A DNA stretch of 64,000 bases from Cytobacillus dafuensis (GTDB lineage Bacteria > Bacillota > Bacilli > Bacillales > Cytobacillaceae). Each line of letters starts with the position of its first letter. The first letter of the stretch is position 1. A model generated the notes under the pieces. The model was not told where the DNA came from and searched no databases. It worked only from the letters and a program-made list of their open reading frames with translations. Positions 17,597 through 26,649 of the stretch are shown here, piece by piece. Position numbers and translations under genes: made by a program. Where the stretch lies: positions 538,001 to 602,000 of the forward strand of contig NZ_CP042593.1 in assembly GCF_007995155.1 (NCBI RefSeq). The letters are read 5' to 3'.

Positions 17597-18595
17597 ATGG
17601 AAAAAGTTCTCGAAGTAATCGATCTCCATGTTTCATTTAAAACATACGGGGGAGAAGTGAAGGCTGTTCGGGGTGTTACGTTTGATTTATATAAAGGCGA
17701 AACATTAGCCATTGTAGGCGAATCAGGCTGTGGGAAAAGTGTCACCTCGCAAAGTATTATGCGCTTGATACCGAACCCGCCAGGACGAATAACAAATGGA
17801 TCAATCCTATTTAAAGGAAAGGATTTAACAAAATTAAAGGAAACACAGATGAGAAGCATTCGTGGTGCAGATATTTCTATGATATTTCAAGATCCAATGA
17901 CTGCACTGAATCCTACAATTACAATTGGGGAACAACTTGTAGAAGGAATTTTGCAGCACAAATCGATTTCAAGGCAGGAGGCAAAAAAAGTTGCCTTTGA
18001 AATGCTAGACCTTGTCGGCATCCCAAATCCGCATGAACGATTTAAGCATCATCCCCATCAGTTCAGCGGTGGAATGAGGCAGCGGATTGTCATTGCGATG
18101 GCTCTCGTTTGCAAGCCTGAGGTATTGATTGCCGATGAGCCGACAACAGCGCTCGATGTTACGATTCAAGCGCAAATTCTAGATTTATTTAAAGATATAC
18201 AAAAGAAGACGGGTGTATCGATTATTCTTATTACCCATGATCTTGGAGTAGTCGCTCAGGTTGCAGATCGAATAGCCGTGATGTATGCAGGTAAAATTGT
18301 TGAAGCTGGCTCGAGGAGAGAGATTTTTTACCAGCCCCAGCATCCTTATACAAAGGGTCTATTGAATTCAGTTCCTCGTCTCGATTTAGAGGGTGCTGAA
18401 TTAGTGCCAATTGCAGGTACACCTCCTGACCTATTTTCTCCGCCGGCAGGCTGTCCTTTTACAGCACGATGCAGCTATGCCATGGAAGTCTGTGACCGGG
18501 CATATCCGTTCAAAACTCATCTAAGTCAGGATCATCATGTCGATTGCTGGCTTCAGGATGAACGTGCCATGAATAGACTGACAAGTGTGAAATAG
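17597..18595 (+). CDS. dppD: Dipeptide ABC transporter ATP-binding protein DppD
   Basis: 332-residue ABC ATPase. Walker A is GESGCGKS near residue 41, the signature is FSGGMRQR near 155, and Walker B is VLIADEPTTALD near 175. The C-terminal oligopeptide-type domain carries the Cys cluster (GCPFTARCSYAMEVCDR). It pairs with the YkfD ATPase encoded at 23732, as in B. subtilis, where the second ATPase is also displaced to the end of the cluster. AGGAGG precedes the ATG. Confidence 0.95.
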   Translation: MEKVLEVIDLHVSFKTYGGEVKAVRGVTFDLYKGETLAIVGESGCGKSVTSQSIMRLIPNPPGRITNGSILFKGKDLTKLKETQMRSIRGADISMIFQDPMTALNPTITIGEQLVEGILQHKSISRQEAKKVAFEMLDLVGIPNPHERFKHHPHQFSGGMRQRIVIAMALVCKPEVLIADEPTTALDVTIQAQILDLFKDIQKKTGVSIILITHDLGVVAQVADRIAVMYAGKIVEAGSRREIFYQPQHPYTKGLLNSVPRLDLEGAELVPIAGTPPDLFSPPAGCPFTARCSYAMEVCDRAYPFKTHLSQDHHVDCWLQDERAMNRLTSVK

Positions 18596-18752
18596 TGAAG
18601 GTATTTATAAGCTAGAGATGACGATGAGATTTCCTGAAATACGGGGTTTAGGGCAGTGAATCCAGTGAAAGTTCTTTTCTAGCAGATGTCATCATAAGCT
18701 TGTGATAGTAAAAAACTAGCATGATATTTTTAGGAAAAAAGGGGGAAATGAA

Positions 18753-20399
18753 ATGAAAAGGTTTTTATCGCTTTTGTTGACGGGACTATTGGTTTTTGTG
18801 CTTGCTGCATGTACAGCGAATCAGAATGCAGGGAATGAACCAAAGGATAAAGACAAGGATAAGGACGAAGGGAAAACAGAAGAGGTTGCAGCCGAAAAGG
18901 TTCTATATTTAAACAACAGTATGGAGCCAACCTCATTTGATCCGCCAATTGGTTTTGATTCCGTTTCATGGAGTCCATTGAATAACCTGATGGAAGGCTT
19001 AACACGCCTTGGCAAGAACCATGATCCTGAAGCAGCAACGGCTGAAAAATGGGAAGTTTCAGATGATGGAAAAACATATACCTTCCATATTCGTGAAAAT
19101 GCGAAGTGGTCAAATGGTGACGATGTAACGGCTGGTGATTTTGTATTTGCGTGGAAACGGCTATTAGATCCTAATACGGGCTCGCCTGCTGCGTTCCTTG
19201 GTTACTTTATTGAAGGAGCAGAAGCCTTTAATAATGGTGAAGGCCCTGCAGATAATGTAAAGGTAAAAGCAGTGGATGCAAAAACATTTGAAGTAACATT
19301 GACAAGCCCTCAAGCATATTTCTTAAGTGTCATTACGAACCCAGCATTCTTCCCAATTAATGAGAAGGTAGCAACAGCAAATCCAAAATGGTTTGCTGAA
19401 GCAGCATCCTTCGTTGGAAATGGTCCTTTCAACTTAACGGAATGGGAGCATGACAGTCATTTTGTCATGGAGAAAAATGATCAATACTGGGATGCAGGAA
19501 CAGTGAAGCTAGACAAAGTCAACTGGGCAATTGTTGATGATACAAATACAGAATACCAAATGTTCCAAACGGGTAATCTTGACACATCTGCGGTACCAGC
19601 TGATTTAAGTGAGCAGCTATTTAAAGAAGGAAAGCCAAAAGTAGAGGACCAAGCAGGAGATTATTTCTACCGCTTTAACGTGACAATGGAGCCATTCCAA
19701 AATGTTAATATCCGTAAAGCCTTTGCAATGGCCATTGACCAGCAGCAAATTGTTGACTTTGTAACGAAAAAGGGAGAAAAACCAGCATATGGTTTTGTTG
19801 CCTATGGATTTAATGATGCGAATGGAAAGGATTTCCGTGAAACTTCTGGTGATCTTGTGAAAACAAATGTGGAAGAGGCAAAAGCTCTTCTTAAAAAGGG
19901 TATGGAGGAAGAAGGCTATACTACGCTTCCAGAAGTAACATTAACGTATAGCACAAGTGATACACATAAGTCAATTGCTGAGGCGCTTCAGCAAATGTTT
20001 AAGGATAACCTAGGGGTTGAAGTGAAGCTTGCAAATATGGAGTGGAATGTATTTGGTGAAGAACAGAAGGCTTTAAAATTCCAGTTTTCAAGAAGCTCCT
20101 TCCTTGCTGATTATGCAGACCCAATTAACTTCCTAGAAAATTTCCAAACTGGCCTTTCTATGAACCGTACAGGCTGGAGTAATGCTGAATACGACAAATT
20201 AATTAAAGATGCAAAAAATGAAGCAGACGAAGCAAAGCGTTACGAAATGATGTACAAAGCTGAGAAAATCTTATTTGAAGAAATGCCAATCGTTCCTCTA
20301 TATTTCTATAACCAAGTTACTTTAGAAAATGAAGCTGTTACAGGTATCGTCCGTCACCCAGTCGGATATACGGAGCTTAAATGGGCAGATAAAAATTAA
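18753..20399 (+). CDS. dppE: Peptide-binding lipoprotein DppE
   Basis: 548-residue extracytoplasmic binding protein of the peptide/OppA family. The signal peptide ends in a lipobox (VLAAC, Cys near 20), and a charged Lys/Asp/Glu linker follows. SBP family 5 features include the N-terminal PTSFDPPIGFD and KWEVSDDGKTYTFHIRENAKW. It is separated from dppD by a 157-bp gap without a clear terminator. A hairpin terminator at 20708-20740 and a repeat lie behind it. By context it captures short, possibly cell-wall-derived peptides. Confidence 0.94.
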   Translation: MKRFLSLLLTGLLVFVLAACTANQNAGNEPKDKDKDKDEGKTEEVAAEKVLYLNNSMEPTSFDPPIGFDSVSWSPLNNLMEGLTRLGKNHDPEAATAEKWEVSDDGKTYTFHIRENAKWSNGDDVTAGDFVFAWKRLLDPNTGSPAAFLGYFIEGAEAFNNGEGPADNVKVKAVDAKTFEVTLTSPQAYFLSVITNPAFFPINEKVATANPKWFAEAASFVGNGPFNLTEWEHDSHFVMEKNDQYWDAGTVKLDKVNWAIVDDTNTEYQMFQTGNLDTSAVPADLSEQLFKEGKPKVEDQAGDYFYRFNVTMEPFQNVNIRKAFAMAIDQQQIVDFVTKKGEKPAYGFVAYGFNDANGKDFRETSGDLVKTNVEEAKALLKKGMEEEGYTTLPEVTLTYSTSDTHKSIAEALQQMFKDNLGVEVKLANMEWNVFGEEQKALKFQFSRSSFLADYADPINFLENFQTGLSMNRTGWSNAEYDKLIKDAKNEADEAKRYEMMYKAEKILFEEMPIVPLYFYNQVTLENEAVTGIVRHPVGYTELKWADKN

Positions 20400-20451
20400 A
20401 AGCAGCAGTACCTTAAGCCAGAAGTCTATTATAATTGTAATTTTTAAAAAT

Positions 20452-20695
20452 AGGCTGTATTAAAGCTCAGTGTTGATAATGCTATTTAGTTGTTGATTCT
20501 CGCTGCAGGCGCGAGATCCTCGAAAATGCATTCGCATTTCCTTCGTGCGTTGATTATTCTAGGAAGCTTATTCAATGTCCTGCGGGAGAAGCGAGTCAAA
20601 GGGAGACCCCGCAGGAGCGCTCTTCGACGAGGAGGCTTCCGGACCGCCCGCGATCGCTAAGTGCCTGCAGTGGAAATCAACAGAAAAGTTTAACA
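20452..20695. repeat. Dispersed GC-rich repeat R1, copy 2, with an internal insertion
   Basis: Same ends and core as copy 1 (TGTTGATT to AATCAACA, CCCCGCAGGAG, GAGGCTTCCGGACCGCCCGC). About 58 extra bases, including the hairpin AAATGCATTCGCATTT at about 20523-20538, lie where copies 1 and 3 read continuously into CTCCTGCGGG. It separates dppE from ykfA. Confidence 0.82.
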
Positions 20696-20707
20696 TAGAC
20701 TAAAAAT

Positions 20708-20740
20708 AAAAGGGGTGTTCCAACGAACATCCCTTTTCTC
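20708..20740 (+). terminator. Terminator between dppE and ykfA
   Basis: AAAAGGGGTGTTC, loop CAAC, GAACATCCCTTTT then CTC. The stem is good with a modest T tract, so it may attenuate rather than stop transcription into the ykf genes. Confidence 0.6.
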
Positions 20741-20758
20741 ACAAAAGGATGTGACAGC

Positions 20759-21679
20759 ATGTTAATGAAACCACAGCGGCTAAGAAAAGGGGATACAATT
20801 GGGATTATTGCTCCTGCAAGCCCTCCAAATCAAGAAAACTTGCAGAGATCCTTCTCGTTCCTTGAAGAGTTAGGTTTAGAGGTAAAGATCGGTAAGCATG
20901 TATATGATCAATATGGATACTTAGCAGGAAATGATGAAGATCGATTAACAGATTTACATTCAATGTTTATGGATAAAGAGGTTAAGGCCATCATCTGTGC
21001 AGGCGGTGGATACGGAACAGGCAGAATTGCTTCAAACATTGACTATGAGCTGATTAAGCATAACCCCAAAATCTTTTGGGGCTACAGTGATATTACGTTT
21101 TTGCATACAGCTATTCATGGGCAAACAGGACTAGTCACCTTTCATGGCCCTATGCTTGCATCAGATATTGGGAAAGAAGATGTCCATCCTTTATCAAAGG
21201 AATATTTTAAGCAATTGTTTGAGCCAACCGCTATTCAATATACGAATGAAATCTCGCCATTGGAAACATTGATTGAAGGAGAAGCAAGCGGAAGGATTAC
21301 TGGAGGGAATTTGTCTTTAATCGCAAGTACGATTGGAACTCCATTTGAGATCGATACTAAGGGCGCGCTGCTGTTGATTGAGGATATTAATGAAGAGCCT
21401 CGCTCGATAGACAGAATGCTGAATCAATTGCATATGGCTGGAAAGCTTTATGATGCAGCAGGCCTTATTATTGGAGATTTTAATAATTGTGTTCCCGAAA
21501 GAGAACTTTCCTTGAGCTTAGATGAAGTAATCGATCATTATACTCAATTGGCAAACAAGCCGGCAATGAAGGGATTCAAGTTTGGACATTGCTCACCACA
21601 TGTGTCCATTCCTCTTGGCGTTCAGGCGGAAATGAACACTGAAAAGAAACAATTAATCATTGAAAGTGGGATTCAGTAG
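20759..21679 (+). CDS. ykfA: LD-carboxypeptidase (muramoyltetrapeptide carboxypeptidase) YkfA
   Basis: 306-residue S66 family serine peptidase that trims the terminal D-Ala from murein tetrapeptides in the cytoplasm. The nucleophile Ser is in FWGYSDITFLH near residue 115. Glu and His of the triad are in LIEDINEEPRSIDR near 207 and FGHCSPHVSIPLG near 280. No signal peptide is present, in line with recycling. The start is ATG 20759 after AAGGATGTGA. It opens the ykf half of the cluster. Confidence 0.92.
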   Translation: MLMKPQRLRKGDTIGIIAPASPPNQENLQRSFSFLEELGLEVKIGKHVYDQYGYLAGNDEDRLTDLHSMFMDKEVKAIICAGGGYGTGRIASNIDYELIKHNPKIFWGYSDITFLHTAIHGQTGLVTFHGPMLASDIGKEDVHPLSKEYFKQLFEPTAIQYTNEISPLETLIEGEASGRITGGNLSLIASTIGTPFEIDTKGALLLIEDINEEPRSIDRMLNQLHMAGKLYDAAGLIIGDFNNCVPERELSLSLDEVIDHYTQLANKPAMKGFKFGHCSPHVSIPLGVQAEMNTEKKQLIIESGIQ

Positions 21680-21697
21680 AGCAAGCGGACAAAAAGG

Positions 21698-22813
21698 ATG
21701 GTAAAAATGAAAATAGACAAAATAGAAACATACCGGGTAGCAGTCCCACTTATTAAACCATTTAAAACAGCATTACGGACAGTCAATACAGCTGAAGCGA
21801 TCATTGTCAAAATCTCATGTGATAACGGGATTATCGGCTGGGGGGAAGCTCCTCCAACCGTTGTTATTACAGGTGATAGCCTTTCCAGTATTGAATCTGC
21901 TATTCATGATGTATTAAAGCCATTTTTAGAAAAACAAAGCCTTTTAAATTATGAGTCTATTTTTCAAGAAATTCAATCGATTCTAATTGGCAATTCAAGT
22001 GCTAAAGCGGCAGTGGATATGGCGATATTTGATTGTATATCACAGCAATGCAAGCTCCCTCTTTATCAGTTTTTAGGGGGGCATAAACAGGAAATTGAGA
22101 CGGATTATACCGTAAGTGTAAATGGACCTGAAGAGATGGGAGAAGATGCTGTTTCCTACGTCCAGCAAGGCTTTGATGTACTAAAGGTAAAGGTTGGAAA
22201 AGATGAAATAGCAACTGATATCGAACGAATTCGCGAAATTAGAAATCGAATTGGAAAAGCAATAAAGATTCGTCTTGATGCCAATCAGGGCTGGAAACCA
22301 AAGGAAGCCATTCAAGCGATACGGAAAATGGAAGAACTAGATCTAAATATCGAACTCGTTGAACAGCCTGTAAAAGCATGGGATATCGCAGGACTTAAGC
22401 AAGTGACGGATCATGTTGATACACTGATTATGGCTGATGAGAGTGTTTTTTCGCCTAAGCAAGCCTTTGAAGTCATTAAAACAAGGAGTGCTGATTTAAT
22501 CAATATTAAACTGATGAAATCAGGGGGAATCTATCAAGCTCAAATTATTAATCAGCTTGCAGAGGTTTGCGGAATGGAATGTATGGTAGGAAGTATGATC
22601 GAAACGAGAATTGGCATTACGGCTGCTGCTCACTTTGCTGCAAGTAAGAAAAACATTACTCGTTTTGATTTTGATGCTCCTTTAATGCTGGCAAAGGAAG
22701 TCGTTGAGGGAGGAATAAGATACAGTGGAAGGAAAATTACCCTTCCAAAAGAACCTGGCTTGGGGATAACGAATGTTCATATAGGAGGAGGCGTTTCACT
22801 TGGCAATCAATGA
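21698..22813 (+). CDS. ykfB: Dipeptide epimerase (L-Ala-D/L-Glu epimerase) YkfB
   Basis: Enolase-superfamily enzyme epimerising L-Ala-D-Glu to L-Ala-L-Glu, so that murein dipeptides enter normal metabolism. 371 residues. The KxK catalytic pair lies in VLKVKVGKD near residue 163. The three metal ligands are in IRLDANQGW, LVEQPV and MADESVF. The second base Lys is in NIKLMKSGG near 268. It starts 18 bp after ykfA; an in-frame ATG (21707) follows GTG/ATG candidates closely, so the start may shift by a few codons. Confidence 0.93.
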   Translation: MVKMKIDKIETYRVAVPLIKPFKTALRTVNTAEAIIVKISCDNGIIGWGEAPPTVVITGDSLSSIESAIHDVLKPFLEKQSLLNYESIFQEIQSILIGNSSAKAAVDMAIFDCISQQCKLPLYQFLGGHKQEIETDYTVSVNGPEEMGEDAVSYVQQGFDVLKVKVGKDEIATDIERIREIRNRIGKAIKIRLDANQGWKPKEAIQAIRKMEELDLNIELVEQPVKAWDIAGLKQVTDHVDTLIMADESVFSPKQAFEVIKTRSADLINIKLMKSGGIYQAQIINQLAEVCGMECMVGSMIETRIGITAAAHFAASKKNITRFDFDAPLMLAKEVVEGGIRYSGRKITLPKEPGLGITNVHIGGGVSLGNQ

Positions 22814-23729
22814 TAAATGGCTAATCGCTGTTCCGGTTGCTACCCTATGGACGTCATTCGATTCAGCAAGGGAATTGGATCAGCTCGCTATCACCAATCC
22901 AGCTGATGTGGACCTTTGGCTAAAGGGTTTAACGTATGAGACCAGCTTAGAGCTGTGCAATCAAAATTTAGTACAGTCACAGGTTTTGTACGGAGAGGAA
23001 GTACACATTTTGGAAGAGAGAGAAGAGTGGGTTCATGTTCTAGTACCTACTCAGTCCTCTTCTAAGGATATTGGAGGATATCCAGGCTGGCTGCCAAAGG
23101 ATCAATTAATGCAGAGAGAGGATTGGGAGATAAACGATCGTCCAATTGTTGTTGTGACAGCCAAAAAATCTTTTCTTTATGACTATTATCGTAATCCCCA
23201 AATCACTTTAAGCTACCAGACGATTCTCCCGCTAATTAGCAGGGACGAACAATGGGTACAAGTTCAAACCCCAACAGGTGAGGGCATCTTGAAAGTGGAG
23301 GAAGTGAGTGTTTATGACTCACTGCAAAGCCTTCCTAAAGGGGATGGAAAAGCGATCGTTTCTGCCGGGGAACAATTTCTTCATTTACCTTATTTATGGA
23401 GTGGGATGAGCAGCTATGGCTATGATTGCTCTGGCTTCAGCTACTCTATGTGCAAAGCAAACGGCTATATCATTCCCCGTGATGCCCATGATCAGGCTGA
23501 CTCTGGGAAAAGAGTCGAATTGGAAGAAATAAAGCCTGGAGATTTACTTTTCTTTGCTTACGAAGAAGGGAAGGGGAGAATTCATCACGTCGGCATCTAC
23601 TATGGGGAAGGCAAACTGCTTCATTCGCCCAATACAGGCAAAAGCATTGAAATAATCGACTTGAAAAATACTGTATATGAAAAGGAATTATGTGCAGCAA
23701 GGCGCTACTGGCAAGAGACGGGGGAATAA
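22800..23729 (+). CDS. ykfC: NlpC/P60 family gamma-D-glutamyl-L-diamino acid endopeptidase YkfC
   Basis: 309 residues: two N-terminal SH3b-like domains (about 1-180) and a C40 NlpC/P60 domain. The catalytic Cys is in YGYDCSGFSYS near 215 and the His is in RIHHVGIYYGEG near 263. It splits the gamma-D-Glu-diamino acid bond of murein peptides. It lacks a signal peptide, as expected for cytoplasmic recycling. TTG 22800 is used, about ten bases after AGGAGG, overlapping the ykfB end by 14 bases. Confidence 0.93.
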   Translation: MAINDKWLIAVPVATLWTSFDSARELDQLAITNPADVDLWLKGLTYETSLELCNQNLVQSQVLYGEEVHILEEREEWVHVLVPTQSSSKDIGGYPGWLPKDQLMQREDWEINDRPIVVVTAKKSFLYDYYRNPQITLSYQTILPLISRDEQWVQVQTPTGEGILKVEEVSVYDSLQSLPKGDGKAIVSAGEQFLHLPYLWSGMSSYGYDCSGFSYSMCKANGYIIPRDAHDQADSGKRVELEEIKPGDLLFFAYEEGKGRIHHVGIYYGEGKLLHSPNTGKSIEIIDLKNTVYEKELCAARRYWQETGE

Positions 23730-23731
23730 TC

Positions 23732-24754
23732 ATGGCAAATGAAGCATTGTTAGAAGTGAAGCATCTCAAGAAGCATTTTACTTTAGGGAAAGGACAAATT
23801 TTAAAGGCAGTTGATGATGTTTCTTTCTATATCAAAAAGGGAGAAACATTTGGGATTGTTGGAGAGTCAGGCTGTGGAAAATCAACAGCTGGACGTACCA
23901 TAATCGGATTATATGATCGGACAGAGGGAGAGGTCATATATGATGGGAAAAATGTTCACGAGATGACGGAAAAAGAAAAGTTTGGCTTCCATAGAAAAAT
24001 GCAAATGATTTTTCAGGATCCATATGCGTCGCTAAATCCACGTTCAACCGTAAGGGAGATTATTTCAGAACCGATGGAGGTACATGGATTATATCCAAAT
24101 AAAAAGGAGCGGATGGAGAAGGTCTATCAATTATTGGAGGATGTTGGTCTTAATAGAGACCACGCGAACCGCTATCCGCATGAATTTAGCGGCGGGCAAA
24201 GACAGAGAATAGGCATTGCCCGTGCCTTGTCATTAGATCCAGATTTTATTATTGCAGATGAGCCAATTTCAGCACTTGATGTTTCCGTCCAAGCTCAAGT
24301 TGTGAACCTGCTTAAAGGCCTGCAAAAAAAGAACGGTTTAACGTATTTGTTTATTGCCCATGATTTATCCATGGTAAAGCATATTAGTGACAGGATCGGC
24401 GTCATGTATTTAGGGAATCTTGTAGAATTAACGGCAAGCTCTAATCTATACAGTAACCCTCTTCATCCTTATACACAGGCCCTTTTATCAGCCATTCCGA
24501 TTCCGGATCCGGATGTAGAGGATAAACGCGAACGAATTATTTTACAAGGGGAGCTTCCGAGTCCCATTAATCCGCCAAGCGGCTGTGTTTTTAGAACACG
24601 TTGTTCGTATGCAATGGATGCCTGCTCAACCTTAAAGCCCTCATTCCAGGAAATTGAAGAAAATCATTTTGTAGCATGTCATCTATACAATAAAAATGTG
24701 ACAGGTGATTCGAACAGATCCCAAGTAGCTGTGACGATCCGTTCGAGAGACTAA
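23732..24754 (+). CDS. ykfD: Oligopeptide ABC transporter ATP-binding protein YkfD
   Basis: 340-residue ABC ATPase. Walker A is GESGCGKST, the signature is FSGGQRQR and Walker B is FIIADEPISALD. An OppF-type C-terminal domain has paired Cys (CVFRTRCSYAMDAC). ATG 23732 follows GGGGGAATAATC directly after the ykfC stop. It is the likely second ATPase for the DppBC permease. The serine hydrolase gene begins at the next codon. Confidence 0.94.
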   Translation: MANEALLEVKHLKKHFTLGKGQILKAVDDVSFYIKKGETFGIVGESGCGKSTAGRTIIGLYDRTEGEVIYDGKNVHEMTEKEKFGFHRKMQMIFQDPYASLNPRSTVREIISEPMEVHGLYPNKKERMEKVYQLLEDVGLNRDHANRYPHEFSGGQRQRIGIARALSLDPDFIIADEPISALDVSVQAQVVNLLKGLQKKNGLTYLFIAHDLSMVKHISDRIGVMYLGNLVELTASSNLYSNPLHPYTQALLSAIPIPDPDVEDKRERIILQGELPSPINPPSGCVFRTRCSYAMDACSTLKPSFQEIEENHFVACHLYNKNVTGDSNRSQVAVTIRSRD

Positions 24755-24755
24755 G

Positions 24756-25538
24756 ATGAATTTTGCCTTATTGGAAAAAGCAATGGAGAAGGTTGCTGCT
24801 TGCTGTGAAGGAAGAATCGGTTTCGTACTAGAAACAGGCAATTCTCGAATAGAAAGAAACAGTGAAGTAAAATTTTCTTCAGCAAGCTTGATTAAGATAC
24901 CTATTTTAATAGAAGGATTTCGACAAAATGATAGAGGGCTGCTCGACCTTCAAGAGGAAATTACGGTTTTACCGAAAGATCAAGTGGGTGGTGCAGGGGT
25001 ATTGCAAGCCTTATCGGCTGATTTGAAAATAAAGATCATCGATTTAATGGCACTTATGATGGTTGTCTCTGATAATACAGCTACAAATCTATTAATAGAT
25101 AGAGTAGGAAAAAATGAGATTAATAAGTGCATGAAAGAAATAAAATTAAAATGGACGGAACTAAACCGAAAGATGATGGATTTTGAAGCAATAAAAAGTG
25201 GAATGGATAATTGGACAACTGCTCATGATATGGTTACCTGTTTGAAGATTATCGATCAGCAATTCTTTTTATCTAAAGAGAGCTCTCAAAAAGCCTTTAG
25301 CATTATGGAAAAACAACAATTTAAAAAGCTATTCAATACGATCGATTTAGAAGATTTGCAAGTCGCTAGTAAATCGGGGGAACTGCCAGGGGTCGAGCAT
25401 GATTGTGCCATCATCCGTTATGGAGATAAAACCATCTATTCGGCAGTTTTGATCGATCAGCTGAAGGATCCGTATGAAGGAAAGCAGATATTATCACAGA
25501 TTGGCAAGCTGATTTTACGGCATTTAGTAAATGGATAA
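24756..25538 (+). CDS. Class A beta-lactamase-like serine hydrolase
   Basis: 260 residues of the penicillin-binding/beta-lactamase fold. Motifs are SASLIKIP (Ser-x-x-Lys near 45), SDNTATN near 107 and SKSGELPG near 209. The Glu-x-x-Leu-Asn motif that gives class A enzymes beta-lactam deacylation is not evident; the region reads LNRKMMDFEA. There is no signal peptide, so it should be cytoplasmic and is unlikely to be a resistance enzyme. Its place at the end of the dpp-ykf cluster suggests a peptidase or amidase acting on imported murein peptides, which is inference. Confidence 0.8.
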   Translation: MNFALLEKAMEKVAACCEGRIGFVLETGNSRIERNSEVKFSSASLIKIPILIEGFRQNDRGLLDLQEEITVLPKDQVGGAGVLQALSADLKIKIIDLMALMMVVSDNTATNLLIDRVGKNEINKCMKEIKLKWTELNRKMMDFEAIKSGMDNWTTAHDMVTCLKIIDQQFFLSKESSQKAFSIMEKQQFKKLFNTIDLEDLQVASKSGELPGVEHDCAIIRYGDKTIYSAVLIDQLKDPYEGKQILSQIGKLILRHLVNG

Positions 25539-25575
25539 GGACACTCTATCTTAATGGATGGGGTGTCCTTTTTGA
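25537..25575 (+). terminator. Terminator of the dpp-ykf cluster
   Basis: AAGGACACTC pairs with GGGTGTCCTT around a 14-nt loop, followed by TTTGAG. It overlaps the stop region of the serine hydrolase gene. Confidence 0.75.
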
Positions 25576-25654
25576 GTAAAGCCAGCATGTGTATACTATG
25601 AAATTTAGTAAGTAAATAGAAAGATTTAGGAATTAAACTACAATGAGCATTGAA

Positions 25655-25696
25655 AAAAGAGCTTGGAGAATTTTCCAAGCTCTTTACCATTTTTTA
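25655..25696. terminator. Second hairpin terminator
   Basis: AAAGAGCTTGG pairs perfectly with CCAAGCTCTTT around AGAATTTT, followed by ACCATTTTTTATTTG. It shields the next gene from dpp-ykf read-through. Nothing else was recognised in 25697-25820 apart from AT-rich sequence that may hold a promoter. Confidence 0.8.
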
Positions 25697-25839
25697 TTTG
25701 TTTTATTCATAAAAGGACCTGTTTGTTCAATAACAAATTAGACAATGACAAAATCTTTAACTATACCATTACTTCTATCTATACCCTACTCTTTGCCTTG
25801 AATACATTGAAACAAGTACTAGAAAAGGAGGTGAAGTTA

Positions 25840-26295
25840 TTGGGAATATTTCCTTTTAAAAACGATAAAGCAAAAAATCCATTTCATAATGACATTCAAT
25901 CTTGCTGTAAATGTGGAGATTGTTGTTTGATTCATCAGCAATTCACACTGAAACATAAGTTTAATTTTCCACAAGAAACTACGGTTACGGTTTATGAAGC
26001 CAATGGTTATGAACCTGCCTGTACACCTGGTGCATCTAATGGAGAGGCAGCCGTTCAACAAACGGGTTTCGTCCTTCCGTTTGGGACTATTCTCGCCATC
26101 AACAACGGAGTCAATGCCTTTGATGTCCAAGTGATAGGAGAAAATTTTGAAGATGCCATCATTCACACCATTCATCCTGGAACACAAGTAGGGATCACTG
26201 GGGTTTTCCAACGAGTAAATGCCATTTATCCAACAGATCCAGTCCGAGCAGCTTTCCAGTTTGACCTATTCTTATTTCCACTAATTCCAGTTTAA
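25840..26295 (+). CDS. Small Cys-rich protein, possibly an endospore appendage (DUF3992-like) subunit
   Basis: 151 residues. The N-terminus carries a Cys cluster (IQSCCKCGDCC, residues about 19-29). A hydrophobic, beta-rich body without membrane helices follows, with TVTVYEANGYEPACTPG, FGTILAINNGVNAFDVQV and a C-terminal AAFQFDLFLFPL. This pattern resembles S-type endospore appendage (Ena) subunits, which have a Cys-bearing N-terminal connector and a jelly-roll body. Only part of the published connector motif fits. TTG 25840 is chosen because AAAGGAGG lies eight bases upstream; the longer frame from 25663 crosses a terminator. Identification is tentative. Confidence 0.5.
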   Translation: MGIFPFKNDKAKNPFHNDIQSCCKCGDCCLIHQQFTLKHKFNFPQETTVTVYEANGYEPACTPGASNGEAAVQQTGFVLPFGTILAINNGVNAFDVQVIGENFEDAIIHTIHPGTQVGITGVFQRVNAIYPTDPVRAAFQFDLFLFPLIPV

Positions 26296-26379
26296 TTTCC
26301 ATTGGCCAGTATGCCAACAGGCAGAGAACCTACTCTCTGTCTGTTTTGTGTCCAATCTATAATCCTCAAACTGTTCAAA

Positions 26380-26591
26380 TTATCCCGCATTAACGGGCAG
26401 TAAGACCCCCACCTCAAGATTGAGAGAGAAGCGAGGAAGATAGGTGGGGAACAACTGCCCGTAAAAGCCCGTAAAATGAACACAGACTAAAAGCGCCACA
26501 TCGTGTGGCAACGTCTGCGTGACCCACTTCCTGTGGGCCGCAACTAACCATCAGTGGGGGATCAAAAAACCCCCACTGATGGAAGTTTCAC
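26380..26591. repeat. TTTAT-flanked double-hairpin element R4, copy 1 (with inserted module)
   Basis: ACGGGCAGT and AACTGCCCGT form an outer stem around CCCCACCT and AGGTGGGG. After an insert comes a second hairpin, CCATCAGTGGGGG with CCCCCACTGATGG, then GAAGTTTCAC and TTTATCGCAAA. The same plan occurs twice at 48565-48851. A 38-bp hairpin at 26483-26520 is inserted between the two stems. The form recalls IS200/IS605 right ends and their guide-RNA scaffolds, but no tnpA or tnpB is nearby. Confidence 0.7.
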
Positions 26592-26649
26592 TTTATCGCA
26601 AACTAATGAGCACTAAGTCTTTCACTGCTTTAGCTGTGGGAGTTTCAGG

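Noticed and set aside
24756..25538. Calling the serine hydrolase a beta-lactamase resistance gene
   Set aside because: No signal peptide and no clear deacylation Glu; its operon context is murein peptide recycling.
25663..25839. Longer N-terminus for the Cys-rich protein
   Set aside because: It would be translated across an intrinsic terminator; a strong AAAGGAGG site marks TTG 25840.
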